A stretch of DNA of 64,000 bases from Aspidapion aeneum (GCA_963576565.1 OY755044.1:57836108-57900107), one strand, 5' to 3'. Shown: positions 1-11,548, counted from the first letter of the stretch. Notes: a model not told the origin generated them from the letters alone. Numbers and translations are program-made.

Positions 1-420
1 TTTCTACGGACGCGAACAGTGTTACCTTCCATTGAGTAAAGGTGGGGAAGGAGAAAGGGAGGAGGGAACTAGCGTATGCAGAAAGAATTTTTGAAATCGC
101 TCTATATTTGATAAAATTATTCGAATATGGTTTTTGAATAGCTGGGGGGAATGACAGGAGGGGAGATGGGTGGGAGCAGGGAGGATACAAAGTAACTACA
201 GCAAATTAGAGGACATTTGCAATGGGTAATTAAAGGAAATTCAATAAAGTCGCCTGAAATTTAGATAATTTGTATGCCTTAAAGCCTAGTTACATCATGT
301 AACAAAATCGCGTCTGAAGATCTCGTTTAAAAAAATATAGCCTATAGCACCTTCGGGATCAGTAGCAATTCAAGGACACCTTTTTTGTCAAAATCGGTTA
401 CAAACATATTTACTTATCAG
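1..420. other. Unassigned AT-rich sequence
   Basis: No open frame or splice-bounded exon is visible. A purine-rich patch (GGGAAGGAGAAAGGGAGGAG around 47-66, more G-rich sequence around 145-190) stands out from the AT-rich background. I see no terminal repeats that would define an element. Confidence 0.4.
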
Positions 421-585
421 GAACTTTAAGTATAGTACTTGGAATTGTACTTCAAGTACTGTACTTAAAGTACATCTACAATTCGGTAATTGTACTTGGT
501 ACTAAAGTACTTTTAACAATGTACTTGGAAATGTATTTGATTTTGTCAAGTAAATTACTTCAAGTACATTCAATTTGGCTTTATA
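421..585. repeat. AAGTAC/GTACTT-rich palindromic repeat
   Basis: The hexamers GTACTT and AAGTAC recur about a dozen times within roughly 165 bases in both orientations, making short local palindromes such as AAGTACTGTACTTAAAGTAC. It probably belongs to a MITE whose ends are built from this motif, but no target duplication was found. Confidence 0.6.
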
Positions 586-1003
586 TTTGTTTTTTTTTGT
601 TTTTTTACGGAAGGAATACCTAATTGTTTTAAATTTTAGTGAAATAATCTAAAATAGAATCTGTCAGAATAATCAGAAATCTCGTCCCTTTTTTCGTTTG
701 GCAGCTGTCGGGAAAGTTACCGTAAAATTATGTTATAACATAACCTCAATATTTTTCAAACCATGTGGGAAATTTTCATATTTTAATTTCATACAATTAT
801 GATTAATTAGTTTTTTTTTAACAAAATCTAAAGAAATATGCGGTAGGCAACTCTACATATTTCTTTCCTTTATATTTAAATGTATTATAGGATAATCCAT
901 ATTTTGTATACATATTTTTTTTAAGACCCGGAATTGTTATAGGATTTCCACTTTACATAGGTATGCTATTTTTTTTCTTTGAAAAAATGGTTTTTCCATA
1001 CCG

Positions 1004-1483
1004 CAGGGGTGCGTTTGAAAATAAAAGGCGAGGGTAAGGTGAGGGTAAAGTAAGGCGATATTGATGACGTCATCGAAAAAGCCAAATTACCCTGGATAAA
1101 TATCGCATTATAAATTTTCGAACGCATTGTGATTGTTAACACATAATTTGGATTTGATTTAGTTTGAGAATTTTAACTTTTTTAAGAAGTATTTTTACTT
1201 TTCTAAATAGTTATAAACTTACTGAAGTAATCGTGTGTGAAATATAACACAAAATAATAAAAAAACCATAAACACTTTAAGCTAAGCGCTGGTGCGCAAT
1301 CGCGGGTGAATCTCGCCTCGCTTCTGACCGGGGTGAATTAGGCGCACCCCGGGTCATCACCTTTTTGATTTTCGAACGCGGGTGTATGACGTCATCGTTT
1401 TGACCGTGTTCATTTTCGAACGATTTTGGGCTAGCCCAGGTATAACCTTTACCCTAGGGTGACAATTTCCAAACGCACCCCTG
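1004..1483. mobile_element. MITE with CAGGGGTGCGTTTG ends
   Basis: The left end reads CAGGGGTGCGTTTGAAAA and the right end, reversed, CAGGGGTGCGTTTGGAAA. Inner arms also match, including GATGACGTCATCG near each end. No coding capacity. The CAGGGG start resembles hAT-superfamily termini, but the flanking eight bases do not match well; instead the similarity extends outward through ATACC, so the true boundary is uncertain. Confidence 0.6.
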
Positions 1484-1883
1484 CTGGTATTAGGATATGA
1501 TTCTTTAATGACATAACCTAAATTCAACTAATTAAATCAATTATAGATTTCTATTATGAACAATATTTTACGAGTCGTTAAATACCGAGATGAATTCCAT
1601 CAAAGAAGCATGCGCCAAAATTAACGTCAAAATGTCTAATTTAAATTATTGGCGCGAATACCGTGATTGGCGCGAGATCGAAGAGCTTAACGTATAATAA
1701 AAAATTTAAGGTATAAAATAATGGTCAATTCTAATTTTTAGGTATGATTTTATGTCGGTACCGGGTGGTTTTTTATAACCGGAGCGTTCAGGAACTTTAT
1801 CATTGAAAATAAATTGAGATTTTTTGGTTAATTATGACAACTTTAAAAGCCAACATAATTTTTTTTCTATCCGTTACCATGTA

Positions 1884-2781
1884 CATAGTGTCCCAAATTC
1901 AATGTTTTTGGGGGGTTTCGAGTATTTCTAGAGGGGCTAAAAAACACTGATCCCCCTTTGCGACACTCAAATTTCAAAAGAAGCTTAAAGGTGAAAATCG
2001 CATTTTGATATAGCAAGCCGTTTTTAAACTACGGGGTGTTTTTAAAAAGTCTGCATTTTGGGAAGGGGTCTATAACTTGTTTATTTATTAATATTTTTTA
2101 TTTCTGTGAGAACGTTCTTAAGACACTTTTTTAAGAGGAATTCAACTGTTAAATTAAATTTCATTTGTCACGTTTAGTTTTTGAGATCACAGAAAATTAA
2201 TTTTTCTTTATGGGAGGATCCCTTTATTTCATTATATTTTTGTATTTTTTTTTATTTTTACCATATATTTTAGTTTGCTTAATGGGTTTAAAATATTTTA
2301 ATATTATAAAATTATAAAAATATAAAAATAATAAAGAGGTGATTAAAAAATAAAAATAAAGAAAACAATAAAAAAATAAAATATTGAGTGTGATACATCA
2401 TTTTAAAGGAAATTTTAAGCTGATTTTAAAAATCGAATAAAAAAAGAGTTTTTCTGTAAGAAAAATAACAACTTTATGCAATATTTTAAAAACCAAAAGA
2501 GATAAATAAAAACCGTTTACATCTGTCAATTCTTCAAGAAAAGATCTATAAGAAAGCTATTTACACAAAAACAAAATTTTCATAAACAAAAAAGTTATAG
2601 ACCCCCTCCCAAAATGCAGACAAAAACACTCCGTAGCTTAAAAACGGCTTGCTATATCTAAATGAAGTTTTCACCTTTAGACTTCTCTTGAAATTTGAGC
2701 GTCGCAAAGGGGGGTGAGTTTTTTTCTATCTCCCCTAGAAATACCCGACACCACAAAAAACAACGAATTTGGGACACCCTG
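1884..2781. mobile_element. Nested non-autonomous element with CAGGGTGTCCC-type ends
   Basis: Long imperfect inverted arms: CATAGTGTCCCAAATTC at the left and GAATTTGGGACACCCTG at the right, each next to TA (1882-1883 and 2782-2783). Arms continue inward for about 200 bases (AGCAAGCCGTTTTTAAACTA at the left matches the inverse at the right). The middle is AT-rich and non-coding. TA flanks and the ...GGGTGTCCC end match the mariner copy at 7313, so a mariner-mobilised MITE is likely. Confidence 0.7.
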
Positions 2782-2930
2782 TACAGGGTGTGACAATGAA
2801 GTCGATTTTTTGAGAGGGAACACCCTGTATATTTTTGCATTTTAAGATTCGTCTTTTCTTTCTGATTTCAAAAATATACAATATCTACGTGCTGCGATTA
2901 ATATTTTTTGAGGTATATGCAGTATTTCTT

Positions 2931-3245
2931 CTATATGATCTTATGCAATTCACGTTTATTTTGTTTTGCCATGGGAGTATTGACTCTCAACTCCAATGTT
3001 TCTTCAAGTATTTCTTGATTGTGTTTGTATTTCAAATCATTACACAGATCCAAGTTTTTTGGGAAGGAGCATTTATATTCTAGGCATCTAAACATAAAAA
3101 CACTTTCTGCATAGGAATACCTTTGTTTTTGTATGCCATGTTTACTTTGACAGTGTTTATTCAAATTAAATTGGGCACTAAATAATTTGTCACACAACTT
3201 GCACGTCACCGGCATTTTCACAGCACAAAAACGACGAATTTTCAT
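2931..3245 (-). CDS. Small C2H2 zinc-finger protein inside the TIR element
   Basis: An open frame of 104 residues. Residues about 14-35 form a canonical C2H2 finger: CKLC, twelve residues, then H-x4-H (KHCQSKH). A second, poor finger-like stretch follows (FRCLEYKC with a later KYKH). The rest is basic and glutamate-rich without recognisable domains. It lies between the nested MITE and the right terminal repeat of the 1570-3380 element. It could be the DNA-binding part of a deleted transposase or an unrelated ORF carried by the element; no catalytic domain is visible, and I cannot name a family. Expression and start are unproven. Confidence 0.4.
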   Translation of the reverse strand: MKIRRFCAVKMPVTCKLCDKLFSAQFNLNKHCQSKHGIQKQRYSYAESVFMFRCLEYKCSFPKNLDLCNDLKYKHNQEILEETLELRVNTPMAKQNKRELHKII

Positions 3246-3388
3246 AAAAAAGAACTGGAAATTATTAAAGTTTTGCTGTATAAAACCATACTGAAATATC
3301 TCTCAGTTGATTGGTTGGCAGAAGTGACAGAACAACGCTTGCGCACGTCTTGGAATTCATCTCGGTATTTAACGACTCGTAATATTTT

Positions 3389-4310
3389 GGTTATATTTTA
3401 TTTGCTTATAAGGTCACCACATCTCTGTAATGTGTGCCTATAAATATATTTATTTTATGGATATTTAAAATCCAGATTATGATAGACTAGTCGTTAGTTT
3501 GCTTCTTGTCCGATTTTATTTTAAACAGCTGGTTTCAAAGGTCATTAAATCAGATTGACTCTGGCGTAAAACTTCTTTTGGGATTCTTTGTTACCATAAG
3601 CGGTCATTAGATTGGACTAGACATCTAACACCACTACATACATATTATTATATATTATATATATTCGCTATTGTAGATAGCAATTTTTTTTATTTATTTA
3701 TATATGACCAAAATATTAAAATTTTCTTTTTTTTCGGATTGTATTTAATTTAAATACAGACAAATAAAACTGTGTAGGTAGTACTAAGGTTTCACTAGAT
3801 AATTATTAATAATTATTATGCAGAAATACAACTTTGAAGTGAACTTTAGGTACCTGTCTTATACAGATTTATTGTATTAAAATTTTCCTATATATGGTTG
3901 CCTATTTAAAGAATTAACTCCACACAACAATTTGTTTATACCTTAGTAATATTAAAAATAGTACATACCTATAACTTTTTTCAGGTTTGATATTTATATA
4001 TATTATTTTGTTATTCTGTTTCTCGACAAATGTACATTCTTTTGAAATTGACTAAATGTTGTTGAATAACATATTAATTACAATACACAATTTTTGTAAC
4101 TAAAAATAAAACAAATCTTTTATTTCTATCCTACATAAATGCACCTGGAACCAAGTTGAAGTAAGGAAGATTTCTCGTGGTTTCTGAAGTGTGTTTAAGT
4201 AAAGAGAAGACTTACATTACATTGAAAATTAAAAGGTGAAAATATTTTCCTCAAAATTTAGAAACTCGCGACCCTTACAATTTTTATAATAAAAATCATG
4301 CTCTAATAAT
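3389..4310. other. AT-rich intergenic or intronic sequence
   Basis: No gene, terminal repeat or tandem array recognised. Short AT microsatellite-like runs occur around 3640-3665. Confidence 0.4.
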
Positions 4311-4313
4311 CAA

Positions 4314-4482
4314 CAGTTTTTATAACAAATTTTACGCCCAACGTTGCTTTCATAACAATTTGGCCCACAACGTTATAGTATATAACAATTTGGCCCACAA
4401 CGTTATAGTAAATAACAAATTTGGCGCCCCCCGTTAAAATTTTATAACAATTTGGCGCTCCAACGTTATTTATTATAACAAA
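4314..4482. repeat. Minisatellite, ~28-bp unit
   Basis: About five or six imperfect tandem units built around TAACAATTTGGC and CAACGTTAT. Two central units are almost identical over more than 25 bases (4367-4410). The open frame across it on the minus strand is a by-product of the repeat. Confidence 0.8.
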
Positions 4483-5636
4483 GTACAATAAAATATTCTT
4501 GAAGTAGATATAGGTGATATATTAATTTAATGCGCCGAAATCAAGTGGTAACCTCAGGGTTACATGAGGGTTACCACCTGTCCGGTTCTTTTATCAACTT
4601 GGCAGGGAAGTCCGGTATTTTAGCAACCTTGATAGGTACGTCTCAATTAATCGCCCAAAAATCGTAATATTAGGTAAAAACTTATCGAAAAAATAGTGCC
4701 TATATGCTTAATTATTTGTACGCCCCTTCATTATTTCGTGGAACGTGAAATTAAAATTCAGTGTGAGAAACTACTACAGTGGTCATTCCATCTATTGAGG
4801 GGTGTCGGTAGTACGGTAGTGCAGGTATATTGCACTTTCAGCTTGATTTTTGGGGATCCACCTACTCGCCTTGTAGCAGACATAATTTCGACGATTGGTG
4901 GAGGTTGGTTTAAAGAACCCGAAAACCTATTTAGTCTGACTAGATACACCTCAAAAATTCCTTGTATATTTACGTTTGTTATGCTTATTTATTTAGTTTG
5001 ATTTAATCAAGTTTTTAAGCAGTTTTGTGGGCTATTATAAAAATAGTTACTATATTACTAATAGTTTATTGAGAATAGTGCCCCAAGTGCTCCACCAAAA
5101 AAAAGAAGGCAAGGTAGGGTACGTATATCACGGTTTTACAAGAGTTTTTTGTAGGTCTCACTACAAATTCAAATATATTTTGATTTACACAAACGTGATC
5201 TATTTTGAACAACTTGCAATTTAAGACAGAAAAACTTCATATATTTTAAAATTTGTCTTTTGGGGTAGGTCCCATTTACCCCGGAGTTCGGGGTAACTTT
5301 GACACCCTATTGCAAAACTATAAAACGTTAAAAACATTTTGATACGACTTGGTCAATTTTGCAGCTTTTTGTGTAATAAGATTATCTCTTTCCATTACCT
5401 TTCTATGGCATTTGTATGTAAAATGATGAGTTCAGAAAAAATAAATAAATGCAATTTACGTATATAAGCAGAACATATTTACATACAATAATATTCAAAG
5501 ACGTTTTTACATTTTTTGAAAATTTTTTGTCATCTTAGTTTTTGACGTTTTTTGAAATTTTTTTTACTTTCTTGAAATTCTTTAAACTTTTCGACATTTT
5601 TTTTTTATATTTGTGGCATTTTTCTCTTTTTTGACA
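4483..5636. other. Unassigned stretch with an open patch at 4690-5000
   Basis: Around 4550-4590 there is a short hairpin with arms GTGGTAACC / GGTTACCAC. The 4690-5000 patch is less AT-rich and open on both strands (about 100 residues plus, about 60 minus). A plus-strand piece 4762-4824 lies between TTCAG and GTATAT and could be an exon, but frames are open far beyond these sites and no family is recognised. An unclassified old transposon is equally likely. 5270-5310 carries one more copy of the GGGGTAACTTTG motif. Confidence 0.3.
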
Positions 5637-6125
5637 TACCGTAAACCGGGGTAACTTTGTGACTTGGGTATTACTTTGGGACATATTGTATTTTGTCCAC
5701 ATTGTACCTTAAACAAATATTCACGCAGTAAATATGACAATTTTAGTATGCATTCTTGTTCATACGATAATAATAAAGAAAAAAATTAATTGGCGAAATT
5801 GCCTTACTTCTGACAACTGCAGTTATTTTTTAACCGCTACAGCTGTTTTTGCGCATTTTTGGAAACTCTGCAAACTTTCTATGGTGCAGCCAAACCGATC
5901 ATAGATACTTTAATTCAGGTTAGTACGTCTTATGTAGTTATATTTTGGCTATGTTTTGAAAATATAAAAAAAATTATCCACACCTACAAAAATATATATT
6001 TGTTTACATAAAAAATTGTAATATTCTGAGGTAACTTTGGTACATGTCCCAAAGTTAGACTGCAAACGTTAGCCGTCTAATCTAATTTAAAAAACGTGGT
6101 GTACCAAAGTTACACTGGTTGACAT
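5637..6125. repeat. Element with repeated GGGGTAACTTTGG end motifs
   Basis: Near the left, CCGGGGTAACTTTGTGAC and ACTTTGGGACAT; near the right, inverted, TGTCCCAAAGTTAGAC and GTACCAAAGTTACACTGG. The subterminal motif is thus repeated at both ends in opposite orientation. The middle is non-coding. Architecture resembles the pogo-like element at 18162, whose ends repeat CAAGTTGGGCC-like motifs, but no target duplication was established. Confidence 0.5.
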
Positions 6126-6379
6126 TTTCCAATACTTCTGCTTAAATCTCTTTTAGAAGCGAGAATGCCCTGCAAGCAACAGTGTCTAATTGGTGCGCGA
6201 AACTACAAAAATTCGTCGTTAACAAAATGAAAAGGCGTATCTCAAAATAACAAGTTTTGAGTAATTCCAATGTAAAGATTTTTATTAACTTCAATCTGAG
6301 TTTGTTAAACTGTAATACATGCTTACAAAATGCTGATAATATAAAATATACTTAAAACTAGCAATTATGGTGGGCGCAA

Positions 6380-7113
6380 TGCATATAAAGTTAGCAGAAC
6401 AACTTTGGAAATTGAAAAAAATTATATGCTCATAATTTGCCGTTAATTATCCGTAAATTAGTTGTGAAAACCAAAAATTCGCCGTGCCCGTTTTTTAAAA
6501 AAAAATATGGTATTTTGCTAACTATATATAAAGTTAACAGAACACGGATAGAAACAATGGATTTATCTAAAACTATTTTAGATGACAATTTGCCGTTAAT
6601 TATCCGTAAATTAGTTGTGAAAACAAAAAATTTGCCGTACCCGTTTTTTTCAAAAAAATATTGTGTTTTGCTAACTGTATATAAAGTTAGCAGAACACCT
6701 AAAGAAACAATGGATTTATCTAAGAAAAAATTAGTTCAGATTTTGCCGTTAATTATCCATAAATTAGTTGTAAAAAAAATTGCCGTGTCCGTTTTTTTTT
6801 TAAATATGGTGTAAACTTAGCAAAACACCTCTAGACACAATGGATTTATCTGAAAAAAGTTTAGTTCACAATTTGATGTTAATTATCCGTAAATTAGTTG
6901 TGAAAACAAAAAATTTGTCGTGCCCGTTTTTTAAAAAAAAATATGGTGTTTTGCTAACTTTATATAAAGTTAGGAACAGAGCATATTTAAAAAAGAAAAA
7001 ACGGGCACGGCAAATTTTTTGTTTACACAACTAATTTACGGATAATTAACGGCAAATTATAAGCGTATGATTTTTTTCAATTTCCAAAGTTGTTCTGCTA
7101 ACTTTATATACAT
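6380..7113. mobile_element. Mutator-like MITE with ~100-bp TIRs and 9-10-bp TSD
   Basis: The left arm begins GCATATAAAGTTAGCAGAAC and the inverse occupies the right end; arms match for about 100 bases. GTGGGCGCAA is present directly outside both ends (6370-6379 and 7114-7123). Long TIRs with a 9-10-bp duplication are typical of Mutator-like elements. Inside are four direct repeats containing CCGTTAATTATCCGTAAATT, spaced 153, 153 and 130 bases. A separate outer inverted repeat (about 6208-6250 against 7137-7176) suggests insertion into an older palindromic element. The ORFs across it are made by the repeats. Confidence 0.85.
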
Positions 7114-7312
7114 GTGGGCGCAACTAAAATCTGGATTTTTTTAGATACGCTCCTTCGTCTTGTTAGCGACGAATTATTCTGTCAGATATTATATTTAAGT
7201 TTCTATACGTATTTAAAATACCAAACTCAAGAAATTTTTGTTTACTTTTGTTATTTGGCGATAAAAGCTTCTTAAACAAATTATAATCGTGTTCTTTTTG
7301 CCTCTGTTTATA

Positions 7313-9095
7313 CCGGGTGTCCCACGATTTCTGTTACATGCTATATCTCCGTTAATAATGAAGATACACAATTCCAAAATACGAGGTTTTTAATGATACC
7401 CACTAAGCCTGAGCTTTTGCACCCCTTATTTTTTTTAATAAAAATTGAATCTACTGTCGATTCTAAATACCACCCTAGGTTTTGTTTTTATTTCCAGCAT
7501 TTTGATTTAAGTAAAAAAATAATATTATATTAAGAAAACATATTTTTTATTATAACACATTACAAGAAAAAAATATCTACAGCAAATGTTCAAATTGTGC
7601 TCCTTCGGCCGCTACACAAGTCTCGCTTCGTCGTAACAGTTCCCGAGTACAAGCAGCTAGCTCTAATCATATTAGGGGTTACAGTACGACAAGCCCTACG
7701 GATTGCATTTTTAAGGTCTTCTAAGTCATTTGGACTCACAGTATAAAACAGTTCTTTGAGGTAGCCCCACAAAAAGAAATCTAGTGGGGTTAAATCGGGG
7801 CAACGTGGTGGCCACTGCATTGAACCCCTTGTGCCAATCCATCCATTTGCAAACACATTATTTAAATACTGGGTGACAATCCGCGCATTATGGGCAGGCG
7901 CGCCATCTTGTTGCCAAATCATACGTAAGCGTTCTCCTAGAGGAATATGCTCCAACAAGACGGGTAACACGTTCATCAACAAATCTAAATATCGCTGACC
8001 TGTTAGAGTTTCTTCGTAAAAGAAAGGTCCAATTAAATGTCCATTGAAAACAGCACACCACACATTTACACCCCACACAGTTTGTACTCGTGTCTCTTGA
8101 AACCAATGGGGATTTTCAGTAGACCAGTAGTGGGCATTATGTTTATTAACCACACCATTATTATGAAAACGGCTTTCATCACTCCAACAGTTATGTTCCA
8201 TAACGGCCGGATTATCATGAATCATAACTTGCAAGAGCCCCAGAAACCGGCGATCATAAGCATTGGGTCGCAGTCCTTGAACCAAGTGCATTTTAAAAGG
8301 GTGGAAATTATGTTCTTTTAAAATACGTTGAACGTCGCTTTTTGTAAGGCCAAGCTCAGCTGCGATCTTGCCAATTGAAATATTAGGATTTATTGCAATG
8401 CAGGCCAAAACATTAATGATATTGTTTTTATTTCTGGCTGGAACTAGGTGATGTTCATGTTTCGCATTGGAAAATGAGCCAGTACGTAGCTTTCTTTCCA
8501 ATCTATAGAAAGTTGAGTGTGATTATTGATCACGGTCAGGAAAACTTTCACGATATAAACGGGCTGCTTCTCTACAGTTTTTTCGACATTCACCGTAAAT
8601 CTAAATCATATCAACGTATTCATCTGTTGTGAACGTAAACATATTTGATTTTTTTCTTAACTAAATTTTCGAAGATTATGCACGAGGCTTTATAGCAAAC
8701 TAAGTAAAGCAAATAAGTAATATGTGGCCAATAATGTTTCAGATTTTAGAAAAGAAACTACATTTTTTGTCTTCATTTCACATTTAAGTGGATATAAATG
8801 ATATCAAGGATTACAATTTTTTACCGGTAAAAAGGTTTTTAATTTTTTGGCAATTAAATAAAATAAGAAAAGTGAGTTTGAATGTAAAAACAAAACCACA
8901 GCAGGATTTGTCATTCAAGAAACATTGATTTTTATGAAAAAAAAATAAGGGGTGCCATTTGAAAAAAAAAAGTTGTGGTTGACTAGTTAGGGGTTGATGC
9001 ATGGAAAAATATTTTAACGACTTCATGCTCAGGCTTAGTGGGTATCATTAAAAACCCCGTATTTTGAAATTTTGTATCTTAATTATCGATATCTT
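7313..9095 (-). mobile_element. Decayed mariner (Tc1/mariner) element
   Basis: The left end is TA followed by CCGGGTGTCCCACG, and about 100 bases of it recur inverted at 9027-9095, including GGCTTAGTGGGTATCATTAA. The outermost right end is lost or strongly diverged: similarity stops near 9095 before the expected terminal motif. The transposase lies on the minus strand. Confidence 0.8.
7577..8642 (-). pseudogene. Mariner transposase, DD41D-type spacing, broken
   Basis: DDE/D transposase of the Tc1/mariner superfamily, which cuts and pastes the element at TA. The open part (8501-7590) starts inside the N-terminal DNA-binding half (HTH around IGKIAAELGLTKSDVQRIL) and covers the catalytic domain: first Asp in SDESRF, second in WQQDGAPAH, third in PLDFFLWG. 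I count 41 residues between the second and third acidic residues, the spacing described for the rosa (DD41D) group. The frame continues upstream to an ATG at 8640-8642 but meets a stop at 8601-8603 and another at 8523-8525. A frameshift near 7640 replaces the conserved C-terminal tail, which remains readable in the neighbouring frame to a stop at 7577-7579. This copy cannot make an intact enzyme. Confidence 0.85.
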
Positions 9096-9421
9096 AATTG
9101 AGTGTGGAGTGTAGCAACACTTAATTTAACTAGGATACGTGTAACTACAGTTCAATTTCCATTTTTATTGTAGACATTTAAAACAAAATAAAAAGTAAAA
9201 AAATAACCACTTTTTTATTGTAACATAATTTATGATATTGTCAAAAATGAAGGTACTTTACTCTTGGACTAAATTTATATTTTTTGACAAACCTCGTCTA
9301 CGACTAAAAGATCTGATGATTGTATCTTAGATTTTAGAACATTTTATTATAAATAACTTTTTTTCTCAAATTATTAATAAAAAGGATTTTCATGGTTCCA
9401 ACTTTGCTAGACTTACTGTAT
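9096..9421. other. AT-rich sequence between mariner and gypsy element
   Basis: No gene or repeat structure visible. The last four bases, GTAT (9418-9421), are the left target duplication of the retrotransposon. Confidence 0.5.
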
Positions 9422-9851
9422 TGTTACAAATTTAAGTTATTTAAATTTTATAGTTAGAATTTATTTAGGTTTAGTGTAGTATTAGGTTGACGTATTTTAT
9501 GGTTGTATTCTTAATCTAGGTTTTAGTTGCGTTATCTGTGACAGACTGGTATGCGAACGGTCCGTGTTCTAGAAAAGGGTGGAATAATTCCGAATCGAAC
9601 AAGGATGGAAAATTCTCGAATAGTAGGCAGACCCTTTTATATAGGGCCGGACGTCGTGCATTAGTCAGTCAGAGATAACCAATGGTAGTGATCGCTAGAT
9701 GTTAACGCGAAGTTAATAGGCGTATTAAAGTAGTGAATTATTAGCAAGTTATTAGTAAGTTTAAGTGCATGTTTTTGTACATAATTTGTCGAAATAAATT
9801 GATCGTTTTCAACACTTGCGAGTTTTAATTTGTCGTTGTGAACCCGTAACA
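9422..9851 (+). repeat. 5' LTR
   Basis: Begins TGTTACAAATTTAAG and ends ACCCGTAACA. Matches 15010-15443 with roughly 3% difference by eye. Confidence 0.95.
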
Positions 9852-9853
9852 AT

Positions 9854-9872
9854 TGGTGTCAGAAGTGGGATT
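9854..9872 (+). promoter_or_regulatory. Primer binding site, leucine-tRNA type
   Basis: TGGTGTCAGAAGTGGGATT begins two bases after the LTR. It is the complement expected for the 3' end of a leucine tRNA (…CCCACTTCTGACACCA). The assignment rests on my knowledge of tRNA-Leu 3' ends, not on a search. Confidence 0.8.
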
Positions 9873-10357
9873 AAAAGAAATAAATAGTGCAAAGACTATC
9901 CTTACATAGTACCACCGGCTAGGACAATTAAAAAGAAGAATAGTAAGTGATTTTGCCAGAATAGTACATACATAGTACCACTGGCTAGGACAATTGGACA
10001 GAAAAAAAACAGTAAGTGATTTTTCCAGAATATTCGAAGAAGTTCGATATTGATTTATTCAAAAACCAAAAGAGATATTTAAGAATCGACTTCGATATTA
10101 GCTTAGTTAAAAAGTAAGAATTAGAAAGAATTTCTAGAATATTCCATCACTTTCTACGACGGTCTAATCGAGAACCAAAAGAGATAATCAAAAAGTGACT
10201 TCTACATTTACCTAGTAGCAGAAAGAGTAGCATTTACCAGTATATTCCAGAACATTCCATTAGGTTCTATTTAAGAATTGGAAGAGATATTGAAAAACCG
10301 ACTTCGACATTCGCTTTGTAGCCCTAAAATACACGTTTTAAGTGATTTATCACGAAG

Positions 10358-10867
10358 TTGATGCTTACTAGACAAAGATCGGCCAAGATGGAAGATTTAA
10401 CTAAAATGATGCAGGCTCTAGCAGCTCAAATGGCTCAAAACCAGAACGACATGAAACAGACCATTGAACAAAACCAGGGCGATATGAAACACACCATGGA
10501 CGACATGAAACACATTATTGAACAAATTTGGAATGATATGAGACAGACCATCGAACAAAACCAGAACGATATGAGACAGACATTAGATGGCATGCAAGAA
10601 AACTTCGACCAGATAAAGAGCAACTCCGAACAGCTGAGAGAAGAGTTCAAAGCAGCAACTGAAGATCTTAAGGAAGAAATAACTCAAAGAATGCAGAATG
10701 TAGAAGAAAAGGTACAAAACCAATTGCAGAATGTAGAAGAAACGGTACAAAACAAATTGCAGAATGTTGAAGAAAAAGTGGAGACCAAGCTACAGAATGT
10801 AAGAGATGAAGTTTTTCAAACAGTGGAAGAAAAGCTCCAGGATGTGTCAAAACAGCTTATACAGCTT
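10358..10867 (+). pseudogene. gag: gag, N-terminal coiled-coil part
   Basis: About 170 residues starting near MMLTRQRSAKMEDLTKMMQA. Almost all of it is a heptad-like coiled coil made of short internal repeats (NQNDMKQTIEQ and MQNVEEKVQNQL units). It stops at TAG 10868-10870. The next gag block (from 10861) is in another frame and begins abruptly in a region that, in related elements, lies just before the nucleocapsid. The usual central capsid section is not found, so a deletion has probably joined the coiled coil to the C-terminal gag. The leader 9873-10357 contains imperfect repeats of CATAGTACCACCGGCTAGGA and of AGAGATA-centred units. Confidence 0.8.
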
Positions 10868-11424
10868 TAGAAAGAAGATATGGAGATGAACATTTACGAA
10901 ATTTGCATTGGTCTGAATTAAATATTCGCCAACAAAGAGCAGGGGAGTCATTACAAGAGTATGAAGCAGATATCAGGAGGCTGATGTACTTGGCTTACCC
11001 AGAAATGCCAGAAAATTCCAGAGATCCCTTTACGGTAGATCGCTTTATTAACGGCTTGCGAGACACGGACTTAGCAAAGTTACTTCGTCGAGAACGCTTC
11101 CATAACAGCAGTGAAGTGTTGATTCGAGCCCTTGAAATTGAATCATCAAATAATATGTCCAGGCCAAAAGTAAGAGCTGTTTCAATTCAGGAGGGAGAAG
11201 AAATGAGCACTGGAGAGGAGGTCAACTTAAAAACGCTAAACCAACTGTTTCAGTCACTGATGGAGAAGATTGATTCTTTGAAAGAAAGCAGACGATCCCC
11301 TCCAAATGTAAAGTGTTTCAGATGCGGACGTACAGGGCATATTCAACGTGATTGTCGTGTCCAAATGAGGTCTCGCTCACCATCTACTGGGACAGAGTAC
11401 CGAAGAAGAGATCAGGAAAACTAA
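10861..11424 (+). pseudogene. gag: gag, C-terminal part with CCHC zinc knuckle
   Basis: Open from about 10861. The first part (RQQRAGESLQEYEADIRRLM, PFTVDRFINGL) is the typical end of a gypsy capsid region. A zinc knuckle CFRCGRTGHIQRDC near 11315-11356 is the nucleocapsid RNA-binding motif. A basic Arg/Ser-rich tail ends at a stop at 11422-11424. There is no start codon of its own because the upstream junction changes frame. Confidence 0.85.
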
Positions 11425-11548
11425 AACTAGTCAACGCAGAGGGGCGGGTGTTGGCTAATGGGAATTTAGCCCCCAGAATTTACTCTATTAAGAGCTTAAA
11501 ACATACTGCTGACAGTCTTAACATCGACGGACTTTTAATGGAAGAGAA

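Larger units (their letters stand above)
1570..3380. mobile_element. 1.8-kb TIR element with perfect 8-bp TSD
   Basis: A 30-bp terminal inverted repeat beginning ACGAGTCGTTAAATACCGAG occurs at 1570-1599 and inverted at 3351-3380, without mismatch. Outside it lie identical octamers AATATTTT at 1562-1569 and 3381-3388, a classical 8-bp target duplication. An 8-bp duplication is known for hAT and P superfamilies; the sequence alone does not decide between them. It contains a minus-strand zinc-finger ORF (2931-3245) and a nested element (1884-2781), so the host element without the nested insertion is about 0.9 kb. Confidence 0.85.

Noticed and set aside
1004..1483. 8-bp target duplication for the CAGGGGTG element
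   Set aside because: The adjacent octamers CCATACCG and CTGGTATT are inverted-like rather than direct repeats, so they extend the TIR instead.
6437..7034. Repetitive ORFs across the Mutator-like MITE
   Set aside because: Produced by the internal 153-bp DNA repeats; no protein signature.
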